Origin: Perkinsus chesapeaki | Taxonomy: Eukaryota > Perkinsozoa > Perkinsida > Perkinsidae | Length of the DNA: 51,620 bases | NCBI GenBank assembly: GCA_013115145.1 | Contig: JAAPAO010000218.1 | Location: 1 to 51,620 of the forward strand | Reading direction: 5' to 3' | Shown: positions 12,146 through 24,974 of the stretch, in pieces | Layout: each line of letters starts with the position of its first letter | Numbering within the stretch: position 1 is the first letter of the stretch | Notes under the pieces: model-generated | The model's input: the letters and a program-made list of their open reading frames with translations, nothing else | Database searches by the model: none | Told to the model about the DNA's origin: nothing | Position numbers and translations under genes: made by a program

Positions 12146-12905
12146 AAGATAAGCTGGCCAGTATTATTCAGCAAGAACGACAAGGAGAAGCCCGCGTAAA
12201 GTGCTCGCTTTGAGAAACGTAATAGAGAGTTATAAGGAAATGGCTACCTGAGCATCGTGTTGAGTCTCTAAACTGGAGTGCCAGAAAGAGCCTCACCCCC
12301 GGCTTGTTGGAGGCACAGAAACCCCTAACGTATGCGTGCAACTGCGAGGATCATATTGCTAATAGCAAACTGCTCAACTATTAAGGCCAGTGCAAATATT
12401 CTCAGCTTCCTACACTGACTAAGCTATATCGGAATCACAACACAGCTGATCTTACAGTAGTGCACATAAGATGATCTAGCTTGTGCTAATAGATACTCTA
12501 ATAAATACATATTATCTATTTCTCTACAATCATTATGGCTCTGCGCCTGCTGTCCCCATCACCGTGTATATCTTCTGGCGACCTCAGGACGCGGCACTGA
12601 CTTGGATTGACTACAAAGACCCTCGAGAGCGGTACCTCGTGCTCTGACTCTTTTTTATCCTCCTTAGAGGCGCGGTCTCCAGAAGCCCTGCATTATTTGA
12701 AGCAAACCGTCTACTACACAGGCGCGCTTCCCACTGCTTAGATTCTACTGTTAATCTCAAGACGAGCAATTCGTGTCGCAAGACTTGCCATAGGGCCTAT
12801 GGCATAGGCTGAGGCTCTAGCAATAACAGATTATCTGGGCTCATAACCTTTGTTCAAGCAATCTTCTCAGTGTCGTTACTTGGACATTACCTCAACCGTT
12901 TCGTT
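12146..12905. other. Intergenic region between divergent secreted-protein genes
   Basis: Divergent spacer that should hold both promoters. CTTCTCAG at 12863-12870, 35 bases before the next ATG, could be a splice acceptor of a 5' UTR intron. No other element seen. Confidence 0.35.
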
Positions 12906-13325
12906 ATGCTCTCAAGCCTGATTATTGTGCTGCTCTACATGGGACTATGTTATGGAGAGTTCCTCGCCAAGGATAATGACCCACCCCGTCTTGGCTTCCC
13001 GCTAGCCAAGTCCTATACGCTGTATTACTCTCCAACTGGTGCCCCACGCATACAGAAATTGGACTTCATCAACTCTGGTACTGTAACCGTCACCTCGGTT
13101 GCCGGCAGGCTGCCCAAGGGCTCCTATACCTGTGGGTACACCGCAGATCAACACTCCGGTGCTCCACGTATCACAGTTGTGCTTGCCGAAGATTGCCGTG
13201 TCGTTGTGACCGATTCTGCTGGATACTATGACACCACCTTTCTAACTGGTATAACCATTACATCTGATTATCAAACTCTTTACATGCCTCTCTCGGGAGG
13301 AGGGGAAGACCAATATACTCAATAG
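12906..13325 (+). CDS. Secreted single-domain paralogue (copy 2)
   Basis: A 139 aa frame starting at the ATG at 12906, followed directly by a signal-peptide-like core (MLSSLIIVLLYMGLCYG). The frame is open further upstream only through a GTG codon, so 12906 is the natural start. The mature part is one copy of the domain in the 11339-12145 gene, closer to its first domain: 'PRLGFP', 'YYSPTGAPRIQKLDF', 'AGRLPKGSYTCGYTADQHSG', 'AEDCRVVVTDSAGYYDTTF', 'LTGITITSDYQTLYMPLSGG'. The stop follows 'GGEDQYTQ'. Function unknown; probably secreted. Confidence 0.82.
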   Translation: MLSSLIIVLLYMGLCYGEFLAKDNDPPRLGFPLAKSYTLYYSPTGAPRIQKLDFINSGTVTVTSVAGRLPKGSYTCGYTADQHSGAPRITVVLAEDCRVVVTDSAGYYDTTFLTGITITSDYQTLYMPLSGGGEDQYTQ

Positions 13326-14186
13326 CCGATCACATCGAGTTGCAGAGTTGAGGTCTAAGACCCTACTACATGGTCCAGTGCAATGACTATTCTATGTTCA
13401 TTCATTTACGGAGCGAAATCTGGTAAACCACTTGCTGCTCAGCTCCAAGCCAGTATTTAAGTTTTGAATGTCTAAATATCAACTTTGATTGTTAACGTGA
13501 TGCTTTGTCCATTATTCATTAGTGACCTGTGGGTGTACAGTTTCTTTCACCTGCTTAAAATGTTCCATGCCTATCGCATGTTCTTGTCGGAAAGTCTTGA
13601 TAGTTCTTTATGTGTATTGGTTCAACCTTTTGATCAACATTATTCACAAGATGTTTAGTCGCTTTGCTGTTGTGTCTTGCGCTATTTGACGTAATCATTT
13701 ATGGTGGCCCTGATTCATTAATGTCTCTAAATGACTCGGGACGAGGTTTGCGTTTTAGGAAGCATTTAGAACACACATTTGAGATTGTCTTTTGGCAGGA
13801 GCCAATCCTTTCAATCGAGCCAAGGTACTACACCCTTCTATACGGGAGCATCCGATTATCCCTTCAAGGGATTGCCATCAATGCTAAGCCCCAGAGGTCC
13901 GTCGGTTTCGACCAAATTCAATGCGGGAGAGAAATACTTGAACCAAAACAACTAGGTTTATTATGGCAGGCTCGATGACAGATGTGCTTCATAGACTCTA
14001 AATTTTGTAGGCGCTGTGCCTCAAACCTTTTTGCAATTATTCTGACCACTCTTGCCTGCTAACCAAAGTACCTCCGACGTGTTGGAGCTGTCGGTAGGAT
14101 TGATAGTCCTGGATTACACAGTTTAGAGCCACCGGAGACCACCTTTTTTCAGTGCTCTGCAGAACAACCATCTCGACTGTTCTTTA
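13326..14186. other. Intergenic part of a tandemly duplicated unit
   Basis: Contains a segment around 13685-13755 that recurs, diverged, around 15065-15125 downstream of the next paralogue: both have a GACGTAATCATTT word, then 'CCCTGATT', then 'AATGTCTCT'. The duplication therefore carried 3' flank with the gene. Open frames here look fortuitous. Confidence 0.5.
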
Positions 14187-14609
14187 ATGTTCTCGACCCT
14201 AATCCCCGTCATACTGCACGTGGGACTATGTTGTGAAGAGCTCTTTGGCAAGGATGATGACTACCCTCGTCTGGGCTTTCCCTTTGCTAATTCTTATAAG
14301 GTCTATTTCTCTCCAACTGGTTACCCACGTATAGAGTGGCTGGACTTTACCTACCCTGGGAAGGTTACCATGGTCTCAGCTGCCGGAAGAATGCCGAAGG
14401 GTTGCTATACATGCGGTTATACTGCTGATCAACACTCCGGTGCTCCACGTATCACAGTTGTGCTTGCCGATGATTGCCGAGTCGTTGTGACCGATTCTGC
14501 TGGATACTACGACGCCAGCTTTCTGACTGGTATAACTATTACATCTGATTATCGTACGTTCTATATGCCTCTGTGGGGAGGAGGGGAAGATCAATACACT
14601 TCAGACTAA
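14187..14609 (+). CDS. Secreted single-domain paralogue (copy 3)
   Basis: A 140 aa single-exon frame from the ATG at 14187 with a short signal-like start (MFSTLIPVILHVGLCC). It is very close to copy 2 over the whole domain: 'PRLGFPFANSYKVYFSPTGYP', 'AGRMPKGCYTCGYTADQHSG', 'ADDCRVVVTDSAGYYDASF', 'LTGITITSDYRTFYMPLWGG', ending 'EDQYTSD'. Stretches of about 50 bases are nearly identical to copy 2 (around 14425-14475 against 13145-13195), which points to recent duplication or gene conversion. Function unknown. Confidence 0.82.
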   Translation: MFSTLIPVILHVGLCCEELFGKDDDYPRLGFPFANSYKVYFSPTGYPRIEWLDFTYPGKVTMVSAAGRMPKGCYTCGYTADQHSGAPRITVVLADDCRVVVTDSAGYYDASFLTGITITSDYRTFYMPLWGGGEDQYTSD

Positions 14610-16714
14610 GCAATACTTGTGTCCACTGTTCTGCCATTAAAAATCTGACTAACCTTTTATGCATTATTCGTGATCCTAACGCGTGCGCGTAGTGTCCAAG
14701 ACACTGTGTCTCTCAGGTATAGTGTGAGCCGACTTATCTGATTGTTATAAGAAGGGACATGTCTTTGGCTACTACGTGGAACTTGAAGCCAGTACTCTTC
14801 GGTATTAGTGAAGTCGTGTCATTTCATTGGTGTCGTTTGTTGAAGGGACTCAACAGAAGCTCAACTTGATAGTTTGTAATATACGCACTCTCATCTCGCG
14901 TCCTTGTGCTCGGCGAGCCCATCAAGTCGATTCCGTCTTCTCCCTGCGTTCTTCTCAAAGCTCATAAATTTTGATGTGAATTGGTTTAGTCATTTGTCTA
15001 GCATATTCGCAAGGCGTTTAGTAGGCTCGTCTTGGTGTATCTAAACTTGAGATTCTCAAGTTTGCGACGTAATCATTTGGTGACCCTGATTAAGCAATGT
15101 CTCTCAATAACTGGACGCGAGGCTTGAGTTCAGAAACCATCGGAATTCCGGATTCTAAAATACGCTTCTCAGAAGCGGCTTCTAAGATGTCCTTACAATA
15201 ACTCCAAACGCGATGTTCGGATCATGTCCGGACTTCGCAGGAGTTCAAAGGAATGCCAATGGAATGAATCGCACAATATAAGTTATATTGATATACTATA
15301 TACCTGATCTCGGAATACACAAACCACTTAACTCAAGACACACGTGGCGCTACAAGGCTTATCCGATATCCTTCATTGCAGCCTAATGATCGTGAGGCAT
15401 TTGGAGTTTTCTACACATTGTGAGCACATCCATCTGCAATGGGGTTAACCGGTTGAAGAAGCCCGACGTTAGTTGGTGAGCCAGGTGGCCGAGTAATGAA
15501 ATTGGGAATTCGCGTTAGTTCTCCTCGAAAAGCTCCTGCATTACGACGGAACGATAATAAAATACTAACTATAATACGGCTCTAGGTCGAAGGCCCTACC
15601 CGACGGTATTCCTATGCTAAACTTCACTAGGACGAGGAATTTATATTAGCGGAATATTCTTAGGTTAGTTATCCATCATACGTCATTCCTATTAATCAGC
15701 ATAAAAGGTCCAAGCTGTAGCCAGACCATGACACAAAGAATTGAACCACCCAAACAATGTAGGTCGATTGTGGCTGAGTGACACATCTACAAACGCCACA
15801 CGTTGTGTGCGTGGGTTTAGTCTAGCTCCGAATATGGCTTAATAAGACTACCCAATGGGTAGTACCCATTCTACGTGCAACTGCCGCGAGGGTTCAATAG
15901 TATAAAGTTGATGGATATGCTGCCCATTATCGCTTTATGGCTCGCCAAATAGATAATATAATTAGCGGCAAGCGATAATGCTGTTCCTAGCAGAATTCAC
16001 ATACACAATCAAGGGCATGTATACACCTACCGAAACGCAATAGATTTCAAGGTGGGACACTGCAAGCTTCATCGGTAGAGCTCGAAGTATTCATCCATAT
16101 CGCGGAACCAAGCCAAAACACTAATCGGCAATTGGGATCTCCAGCAATTAGTGTTCAAGGTTTAATCTCTCGCAAATGTTGGGGACCGCTGCACATCGAC
16201 TCAAACAAATTGTTATCTGCCCGAGAGTTCCATTAGCGACCACAGAAGAAGGCCGATAACGTGACCGATCCAGCTGCTTGTAATCGAGCATTATGATGCT
16301 ACGTACTTGATATTATATATTATATAATATATCATCCTCCACTCCACAGTAGCCACATTTAATATCATGAGCCGCATTGTGCGGTGCCACTGTGGCGCCG
16401 GGGACGGCGCGCCGCAAAAATTATACCGGCCCGAACTTTTCATCATTTGTAAACTTTTTTTGTAATCTACAGAGCATATTTCGTATATCTCACCTATGAT
16501 TGTGCATAATATGGAGAAAACGTTGCGGTTTTTCAAATGCGGCACTTAAGTCGCCACATTTTGTGCGGGGGATGGCGCCGTCCTGGCAGGCTTTTCCGAC
16601 ATGAATCGTGAGGGCGCTCATGAGCAAGCATAGGCCTCGCGACCTCGTCTTAAACTTTTGGCGAAGCCGGAAACAGAACACCAAGAAGCTTCTATTGCTA
16701 TCCCCATTTCGGCA
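14610..16714. other. Long non-coding region between the secreted genes and UbiA copy 2
   Basis: About 2.1 kb without a supported gene. It holds the diverged flank repeat near 15065-15125, an AT-rich near-palindrome around 16309-16334, and a GC-rich motif with GTGCGG and GGCGCC that appears near 16378-16408 and again near 16562-16582. Open frames overlap each other and resemble no family. Confidence 0.4.
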
Positions 16715-18709
16715 ATGTTATCTTCTCTCGTTGTCTTCTTTGTAACTTCTCTGCTTTGGGAGTTTGTTCTACGCCGCCCACTGGATACCTTGCCGGAAGC
16801 TAAGATCGAGCCTTCACCAAATGGCAAGCTCAATTTACGTGAGTGTCCGATAGGCCACGGAAATATCTGTACCCCAAATATGTGTCTGTTGTCGGTCGGA
16901 AGGACTAACGAAAACTCTGAAGTGTAGACTTGGTCACCTATAGGATCTCAAGCGTCAAGCAATTCTTGGATAATCCTCGTGCGTCGCAGTGTGCCGCCCG
17001 CAGAATTGGCCGGAATATACTTTTGGTACCCGTTTTGTTTAAATATGAGATATCTAAACGACCGCCGCTTCTCTGATAGGTACGCTTTGGGTCTTCTCAC
17101 GTCCTTATACCATCAAGGCTACTGTTCTGGTTATAAGCATCCAGTATCCTCTTATGTACGTTTATTCTGGGATGAAGCAGTCCAACTTTTCAGGGTGAGA
17201 AGAGTGGGCGGTGGGCCATTGTTCGGCTCCTGTGACAGGTTTCTGCGAATCCTGTCATCAGCGGTGCTAGCAAATATCTTCATTGTTGCCGTCAATCAGC
17301 TGACTGATGTTGAGTGCGACAAAGCGAACGGCAAGCCGCTCGCTATTGCGTCAGGTAAAGAAATTCGACTTGCTACCCGGAGAATAGTTTCGTGGACAGC
17401 ATCTGTGCTTCAGGAGCCATGAAGTTCAGTCAAGCAAGACTGGCGACGGGACTGTCCCTCTGCTTAGCTATTGCCGTGTCATTCGCTGAATCTAATGTAT
17501 GGTTCTTCACCGTTATCGGTCTATGCTTCTTGGGTTACGTATACTCTGTTCCGCCGCTGAGACTGAAGCGCCATCCTGTGACGGCTACTCTATGCATAGT
17601 AAGTAGTCTTTAACGAGCTAACTACATAAGTATGATGTTTATGAAACGTAGGTATTGGCTCGTGCAATATTGCTCGTCATAGGACTCGCCCATGCTTGTT
17701 GTGCAGCTTTTGACATCACGCTGGACGCGGGAACCAATAGGCAAATGTAGGCCGAGCAAAGTATTCGAACCAACTTAGTCTAATACTGAGCAGACTGACG
17801 ATCTTTTACTGTTGTTGCAAATCAAGCCTCCTGACGCTCTTTGGCCGATACCTTGATAGAACGAAGAGTGCCAAAGTCTCAGGTTCACTTTCAGTGGCAT
17901 ACTGAGTGTCTTTTCGATAACAGTGTCTATCATGAAAGATATACCTGATATAAAAGGAGACGCTGATGACGAAATAAGCTCCTTAGCGGTAGGTCACCAG
18001 TACTACACTGCACTACCTCCTGCTGCACGATCACCATGCCATGGTGTTAATCTGGGAGAATTCTCGTTGATTCAGAATTGTAAAGGAATTAAAGCGGTTG
18101 GTGTTTGCGCTGCTCAGATTCGATGGGGCGCCTACAGGACGTCACGATTCTGTCTATGTATCCTGACCATCTCTTATATAGCAGTGATTTGCTTTATTGC
18201 TGATGATACCTCTACTAGCATTCTACATGCTATTGGCTGTGTTTATATGTGGGGGTGAGGCTCTGGTGGAGATCCACCCTGGTGTGTTATAGCTGCTTGT
18301 AGGCACTGGTATATCTTTAATACTCCTGATGATGACAGTGATGAAGTTGTCGACATGGGGATGGACATCTACCTTAACACATTATGGCCTTTGGTCTATT
18401 ATGAGTTTGTTGCGTAAGCCTGCTATGTCGCGTAGTAACAATCCGAAGATACTCAGATATTATCTCCCGATCGCCCTGGAATCTCTTGGTCTCCCACCGC
18501 TACCGACATGGTTTCTACTGGCCCTCTTATTGGTGGTGTCGGTAAGGTCCCTTTGCGACTCAGTGTGATGAGATACTTCGATTCAGCTAAACTCGGCTGT
18601 TGCTATAATGAAGAACGCTCGGAAGGAGAAGTATCGTAGAGCTTCGAGGGCTCCCGAGACTTCAAACATTAAGGCTGGTGAGGCCAAGGCCCAATGTCAA
18701 CAATCATGA
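16715..18709 (+). CDS. Homogentisate prenyltransferase-like UbiA protein, copy 2 (no synthase module)
   Basis: Ten exons in frame: 16715-16838, 17080-17194, 17239-17354, 17414-17598, 17652-17746, 17883-17988, 18118-18254, 18303-18413, 18457-18541, 18587-18709; predicted 398 aa. Exons 2 to 9 have exactly the same lengths (115, 116, 185, 95, 106, 137, 111, 85) and phases as the prenyltransferase part of the 6507-10731 gene, so the two are duplicates. The Asp-rich motifs are kept: NQLTDVECD and KDIPDIKGD, with YSVPPLRLKR between them. The start at 16715 matches the paralogue; an in-frame ATG at 16658 is also possible. The last exon ends 'AKAQCQQS' with TGA, close to where copy 1 splices on to the synthase module. 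Expected role: membrane transfer of a prenyl chain to an aromatic quinone precursor; chain length and acceptor cannot be read from the sequence. Confidence 0.87.
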
Positions 18710-19564
18710 ACAAAACATGTTTCCTGAGGCAACCTTTGAGAGAACGAATATTAAGTGCCCGTGTGTCGTGGCTACTGGACCTTTTCTATATTTCATCAAA
18801 GTAGTATTATACTACTCGTGTATCTCCTAGAAGAAAATGGGTCGCCCTGGAAAATCTGACCGGAGGATAATCGGCTTATGCCATTTTTGACACTGTTGGA
18901 TGCTTTTACATGGTCTCTCTAAAAAGCCGGGTAATCGTAAACAATATAGAAGCTTCCAAAACTGTTTTATTCGATTCGGTCTTGAGTTACGTCACAGTGG
19001 CGCTAGTAGTCGTTACAACAGTTCCGCAGACCACCAGTTACCCACTTTGACCGCAGCCTTCCTTACGAGCCCTTTTGACTTCTACGTATACAGTTCAACA
19101 GAGTGTAGAGCTTAAGTACTATACACTGTCGATGCATCCTAACTACTGCAGCTCGATTACGTCAGGCTAACATTGTCAACGGCTGTTGCCGCCATCCCTC
19201 GTCGATGCGGTGAGAGTGGTAAGGAACAATAGGCAAGCTTAGGAGGACAAACATACGTCATTGTCGTACCAAACTGCCGCTGCGCTTGGTTCTTTCCAAT
19301 TGGCTGCAAGGTGACTCCTCGCATCCAGTGTATACTCAATTATCCCCCACAGAACTGAACGATATCACATTCGACGTCATTAAAATGATCTGCTGCCTAC
19401 CAATAGCTACCAGCCCCTGCAGCAATCAGTTCACATACAGCGCAGTCCACCTCTGTCTGAGCTCAATCGACTCTTGATGCAAATCTCGCCCGCCATGATA
19501 ATCGATATTAGAATAGCGGAGGGTTCGCTCGCAGAAATCCTCTCTGACAGACCCACTTCCTAAA
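18710..19564. other. Intergenic region
   Basis: No supported gene. Near 18850 an 11-base match to the start of the synthase module (GGAAAATCTGA) occurs, too short to call a remnant. The RPL37A promoter should lie at the right end. Confidence 0.35.
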
Positions 19565-20052
19565 ATGGCCAGACGCACTAAGAAGGTTGGTATCTCCGGC
19601 AAGTACGGTACCCGTTACGGCGCTTCCCTGCGTAAGCTCGTGAAGAAGTTCGAGGCTCAGTCCAAGGCCAAGTACACTTGCCCTTTCTGCGGAAAGGATT
19701 CCGTCAAGCGTCAGGTAATCAGCAGGGCGGCCGATCTGCTTTACTTCTAGTGTCCTTCTTGTTATAATTGCATTTATGTTAAATACACTCCTATTCGTAC
19801 CATGGTCTACTGTCATTGGGTTGCTATTATTTCCCCTTTTTCAGGCCGGTGGTATCTGGTCTTGCCGTTCCTGCAAGAAGACCATGGCTGGCGGTTGCTG
19901 GCAGCTCACTACCGCTGCTGCGGCCACTGTCCGGTAATCAGGGTCCCGCGTGACGGCTTCGATTAAGGTCGTTATTTCGTCCTTCATCATTTTCCTTTTC
20001 TTTTAGTGCGTCCATGCAGCGTCTCCGCAAGCTCCAAGTCGCTGAGATATAA
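19565..20052 (+). CDS. RPL37A: 60S ribosomal protein L37a (eL43)
   Basis: Zinc-binding protein of the large ribosomal subunit. Three exons: 19565-19714, 19845-19933, 20007-20052; 94 aa, the usual length. The start [20 protein letters not shown] is typical, the zinc finger is 'CPFCGK' and 'CRSCKK', and the end '[14 protein letters not shown]' matches the C-terminal helix. The stop TAA is at 20050-20052. It is convergent with IFT57, about 160 bases away. Confidence 0.96.
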
Positions 20053-20210
20053 ACCGCTGACGGCTTATAACGGAAGGGTCTCTGGCTGAAATCCTGGCTT
20101 TCGGTTGCGTTCAATACTGTTGCGTGGGAGTGGGGGGCTTTCTTCAATGTTCTCGAACAGTTTCAGTAGCTCGCGGAGCTCCCTGTGTATCCAGTTGTCA
20201 CTTTGTAAAC

Positions 20211-22031
20211 TCAACAAGTTACTGAGACACGGCAAATCTTATTATTCATCATCCCATGAATTGATTCCCTGCAAAAGATGAGCCAATTCTGGACATGTGT
20301 GGCTTCTCTCGAACCCACCAGGATTCTTAGATTCTCCTGGTTTGTCGGGTGCAGATAAGTCTGCAGTAGAGTGTGGCTGACTACACCAATACGAAGGTCC
20401 ATCTGAAAGCATATTCTTGCTTAACCCATAGGAGCATTTGAGGCACCTGTCTCATTTCGGCCTTCATCTGTTTGATAGTGTCCTTCAGCTTCACCAAAGG
20501 CTGTGTGTCCGTAACCTTGCTCGACCTCTCTTCCATCTCGTTCTTATTCTGCGGTCACCTTCCGTTCAGCTGGTGGTCATCGGCGGATCTCACCTGCTCA
20601 ATGGCGTCGGTAATTGACTTAAGCTCCTTCTGCAAGGTCATCACAGCATCGTTGAGCTCGTTGTATCTGCCACCACTTCCTGCTCCTATCAACGTTCGAA
20701 TTACTCCCTCGTTTTCTCTTCATGGGCAGCAGCCATTTCACGATAGCTTTCCGCCTTGCTGTCGAACAGTCGACCGATAAGCTCCTCCTTTTCTGAGATT
20801 TCCCTCAAGCTCTTGTCCAGATCAGCAGCCAGCTTCCCCAGCTGCGCCTTCACCGTAGGGAACTGCTTCTTGAACACGTCATGGTACCTGAAAGAGCTTG
20901 CGGTGTTTCATATCGCGGCGATGAGAGCCTCTCACTGCTGCGTCTGCACGAGATGGGAGCGCCACTCTCGATCGGCACCGGCGGCAGCAGTGTTGATTTT
21001 CTGAAGTTTGTAGTTGACCTGAATCAGTGGAAATTTGCCAAGGGTTCGAAAAGAATGCCTTACCCTTTCGCACTCTATGCGCCAATCCTCTGGTTTCACC
21101 TGAAACAACATTTACGGCTCTGATTCTAGACAGCCCTACAGTGCTGCGAACGATCTGCTTGTCATCGGGAAGGCCGGCGGAGGAGTCTCCACGAAAGATA
21201 CCAGGCTTCGAAGCCGATGACAGGACACCGTAGCTGAGAGAGACTATTAAGAGGCAAGAATGGGAAAGATCAAACCCGTCAGGGTAGTCCTCGCCGTTCG
21301 AGATAGCATCATCCACTTCTTCCTCGAGCTCGTCGCCTTATAAAAGACAAAGGCTTACACAGAAACATATCGCGTACCGATGCCGTTGTCGAAGTCAGTG
21401 AGGGGCTCCTGGCCTTGGTCGAGGACATTGAAATCTGGGTCACCGAATCGGAAACCACTTTTCTCCAGCACTTTGTTGCAGAGGCCATGAAGGACCTGAT
21501 CTCAGCTGTTGTTCTATTAGACAGTAGATGGTCGGGCTTACCAGCGCTGCGGTGTCACCGTAGCCGGTTTTAATGCGTTGTGGTGGGAAGTCGGCCGGTA
21601 GCGCAACTTCCTTGAGGGCCACTAGGATGCTGGTGCAGATGGTGTGCGGGTCGTCATACCTAATTCAGCGATGATTAGCATTCAACAATAATACGGAAAG
21701 TTTCATCCTGCTAGAGGTTGAGAAGGAGAGCTCACTCGTCCCAAGTAGGCCGCTTCTTCATGGAAGAGAGTAACCAGGCAACAAGTTTAGTAAAGTAAGC
21801 GAACTGGAGTGCAGCGTTCCCAGTCGGGCCGCAGAAGTATATCCTGACCTTCAATACGTAACTCCACGTTATGAAACGAACATACGGATGGACTGGGGGA
21901 GTGTCCTTGTCGCAGAAGTTCGCCTCATAATCCAAGAGATTGAGCATGTCTACAACGTCCGAGGCCAGTGAGAAGCATTCGCCCTGACTTGGATCACTCG
22001 TCAGCGATTCCACAGTGGGTGCCCACCCCAT
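20211..22031 (-). CDS. IFT57: Intraflagellar transport protein 57 (IFT-B)
   Basis: Subunit of the IFT-B train, needed to build and maintain the flagellum. Twelve exons on minus: 22031-21882, 21848-21736, 21659-21542, 21495-21378, 21336-21276, 21233-21140, 21099-21064, 21018-20936, 20887-20705, 20666-20594, 20548-20447, 20402-20211; about 440 aa. The N-terminal calponin-like domain shows 'MLNLLDYEANFC' and 'FAYFTKLVAWLL', then 'YDDPHTICTSIL' and 'ADFPPQRIKTGYG'. The middle has 'VKPEDWRIECERV' and 'DREWRSHL', followed by a long coiled coil, and the conserved tail begins 'MDLRIGVVSHTLLQT'. The ATG at 22031 precedes MGWAPTVES; an upstream start is possible. The last ~45 residues do not match the family tail, so the final exon border is the least certain part. 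The gene shows the organism has flagella. Confidence 0.92.
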
Positions 22032-22232
22032 GTGTGCCAGCTGGACGACTACCTGTCTCGGACATAATAAGGTTCGTCTTGGCAGGAACCGCTTTAACAC
22101 TTGACAACGCGACAGAGAGACTACAAAGAAGTGTAAAAGAAAAGGTTCAACAAGGGCCTCGGCTGTTGCCCAGTCGTTAACAAAAACTCTCTGGTGTTCC
22201 ACGAAATATTCAACGATAATTGAGAGCAACTT

Positions 22233-23429
<1,197 letters not shown>

Positions 23430-24322
23430 TTCAGACTGGAAGACCAACGATTTGGCAGCGAAGACATACGGCGATTATACCTGAGTAAAACCGTTTGATC
23501 GGAATAACTCTCACGCTACAAAACGGCGGTGTCAGCAGTCTCTAGCTGATTGACTTAATAGGCTTTCGCTTTGAAGTCATTAGTGCCGCTCAAGTGTCTG
23601 CTTTATCGCTATAATTACTCACTCTTCACTAGCCAGCATTGATCTCTATACCAGTAACATCTTTCGAGCGCTGATCGATTCCACCGGGCGATTGCTCCGC
23701 CGTACTGGTTTGCCTTTTCCGTACAGTATCGTGCGTCTCTATTATTCCAGCCTCTATTATAGGTGTATCGAGGTCTATGTGGCATCTGTATAATAACAAG
23801 GGCCCTCCAGTAAGTAGTAGAATGGGGGAGAGGTATGGCAGTGGGTGTTGTTTGGTTGAAAGGCTATGTTGGGTATCGGCAGGCTTGCCGCTCGGAACGG
23901 TCGCTGATTCGGTGCCACCTTGGCTTCTTAGTAATACCTTAGTAGTCGTAGTGTGGATGGGCTTGCTCTAGTTATGAAGGGCTGGTCTGTATTTTTCTAG
24001 CAATCTTCCAAGCGGCTTTCTACGTTTTATTTTTGAGGTTATGAAGGGCTTTTTACATTCTATTGTTATTTTTTAGAGGGCGTTGTCAGTCTTTCAAAAG
24101 AATAATCTATATCCTGTCATAGATCATCCTATCGTTTTTTAATGAAGATCTTTCTACCATAGTAGATTTGTTGTCTACCATGACCTGTCACCGTATATAC
24201 TCTTCAATCGGGTTCTTTGTTGTTATTACCAATCACTCCAAGATGGTGTATCTGGTGGCCTTCACTCCCCGCGTCGCTAAGCTACAATTAATTACATGTT
24301 TTGTCAGTTGAACTTTTATTCA
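23430..24322. other. Divergent intergenic region, UBE2D to GCSH
   Basis: Should hold both promoters. Two imperfect copies of GTTATGAAGGGCT lie near 23972 and 24040, each followed by T-rich sequence. No gene is supported. Confidence 0.4.
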
Positions 24323-24974
24323 ATGCTTAGCAGTCTCTCCCGTACCGCTGCCTTCCCGACACTGCGGCGGTCCTTCCTTCCCCTAGTCAGACGCATCCGG
24401 CCCTTCTCAAGTAGCGCAGGTGTTTCGGCACCTTTATCCAGCGATGGTATCAGGTTTGGTATTTACCCGAGACCACGAGTGGATCTCCACCAACGACGAT
24501 CACGTTGCCACTATTGGCGTTAGCGACTTCGCTCAAGACGAGATCGGGGAGTTAGTGTAAGTTCCGTGGCTGCATAGGTTGTTCAATTGTGGTTCCTTTA
24601 GTTACGTAGATTTGCCGTCAGTCGGCTCGGTGTTCAACAAAGACGAAGTGCTTTGCACTTTAGAGAGCGTGAAGGCGGTCGAAGAGGTGTAGGCACCTTC
24701 GCTTTGGGACAACTGTATTTGTCCGTTAGGCTTTGTCCGCTTGACTCTGGCACAGTCGTGGAGACTAACATGGAGGTTGAGGAGACACCGGATCTGGTTA
24801 ATGCCGATCCAGAGCACGATGGCTGGCTCTTGAAGATGCAATACCAGTAAGAAACCCCTTCACGCTTGATAATTGCTATGGTGTGTTTTCAGCGGCTCGA
24901 TTGAGCCAGACGGAAAGAACTACTTCACTGGAGACGAGTATCACAAAGCGCACGAAGTTGGTGACGCCCAGTAA
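24323..24974 (+). CDS. GCSH: Glycine cleavage system H protein, mitochondrial
   Basis: Lipoyl carrier of the glycine decarboxylase complex, shuttling the aminomethyl group between P, T and L proteins. Five exons: 24323-24419, 24454-24556, 24602-24688, 24730-24846, 24893-24974; 161 aa. An Arg- and Ser-rich, acid-free N-terminus of about 32 residues (MLSSLSRTAAFPTLRRSF...) looks like a mitochondrial transit peptide. The mature part begins 'FTRDHEWIS', and the lipoylated lysine is K91 in 'TLESVKAVEE'. 'GTVVETN' and 'DGWLLKM' complete the fold. The C-terminus carries an extra ~27 residues after 'WLLKMQY'. The first intron is only 34 bases (24420-24453). Confidence 0.93.

Noticed and set aside
16309-16334. 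AT-rich near-palindrome as a transposon end or origin.
   Set aside because: Low-complexity AT sequence of this kind arises easily by chance, and no partner end or target duplication was seen.
18850-18875. A remnant of the synthase module downstream of UbiA copy 2.
   Set aside because: Only about 11 bases match and no further module sequence follows.
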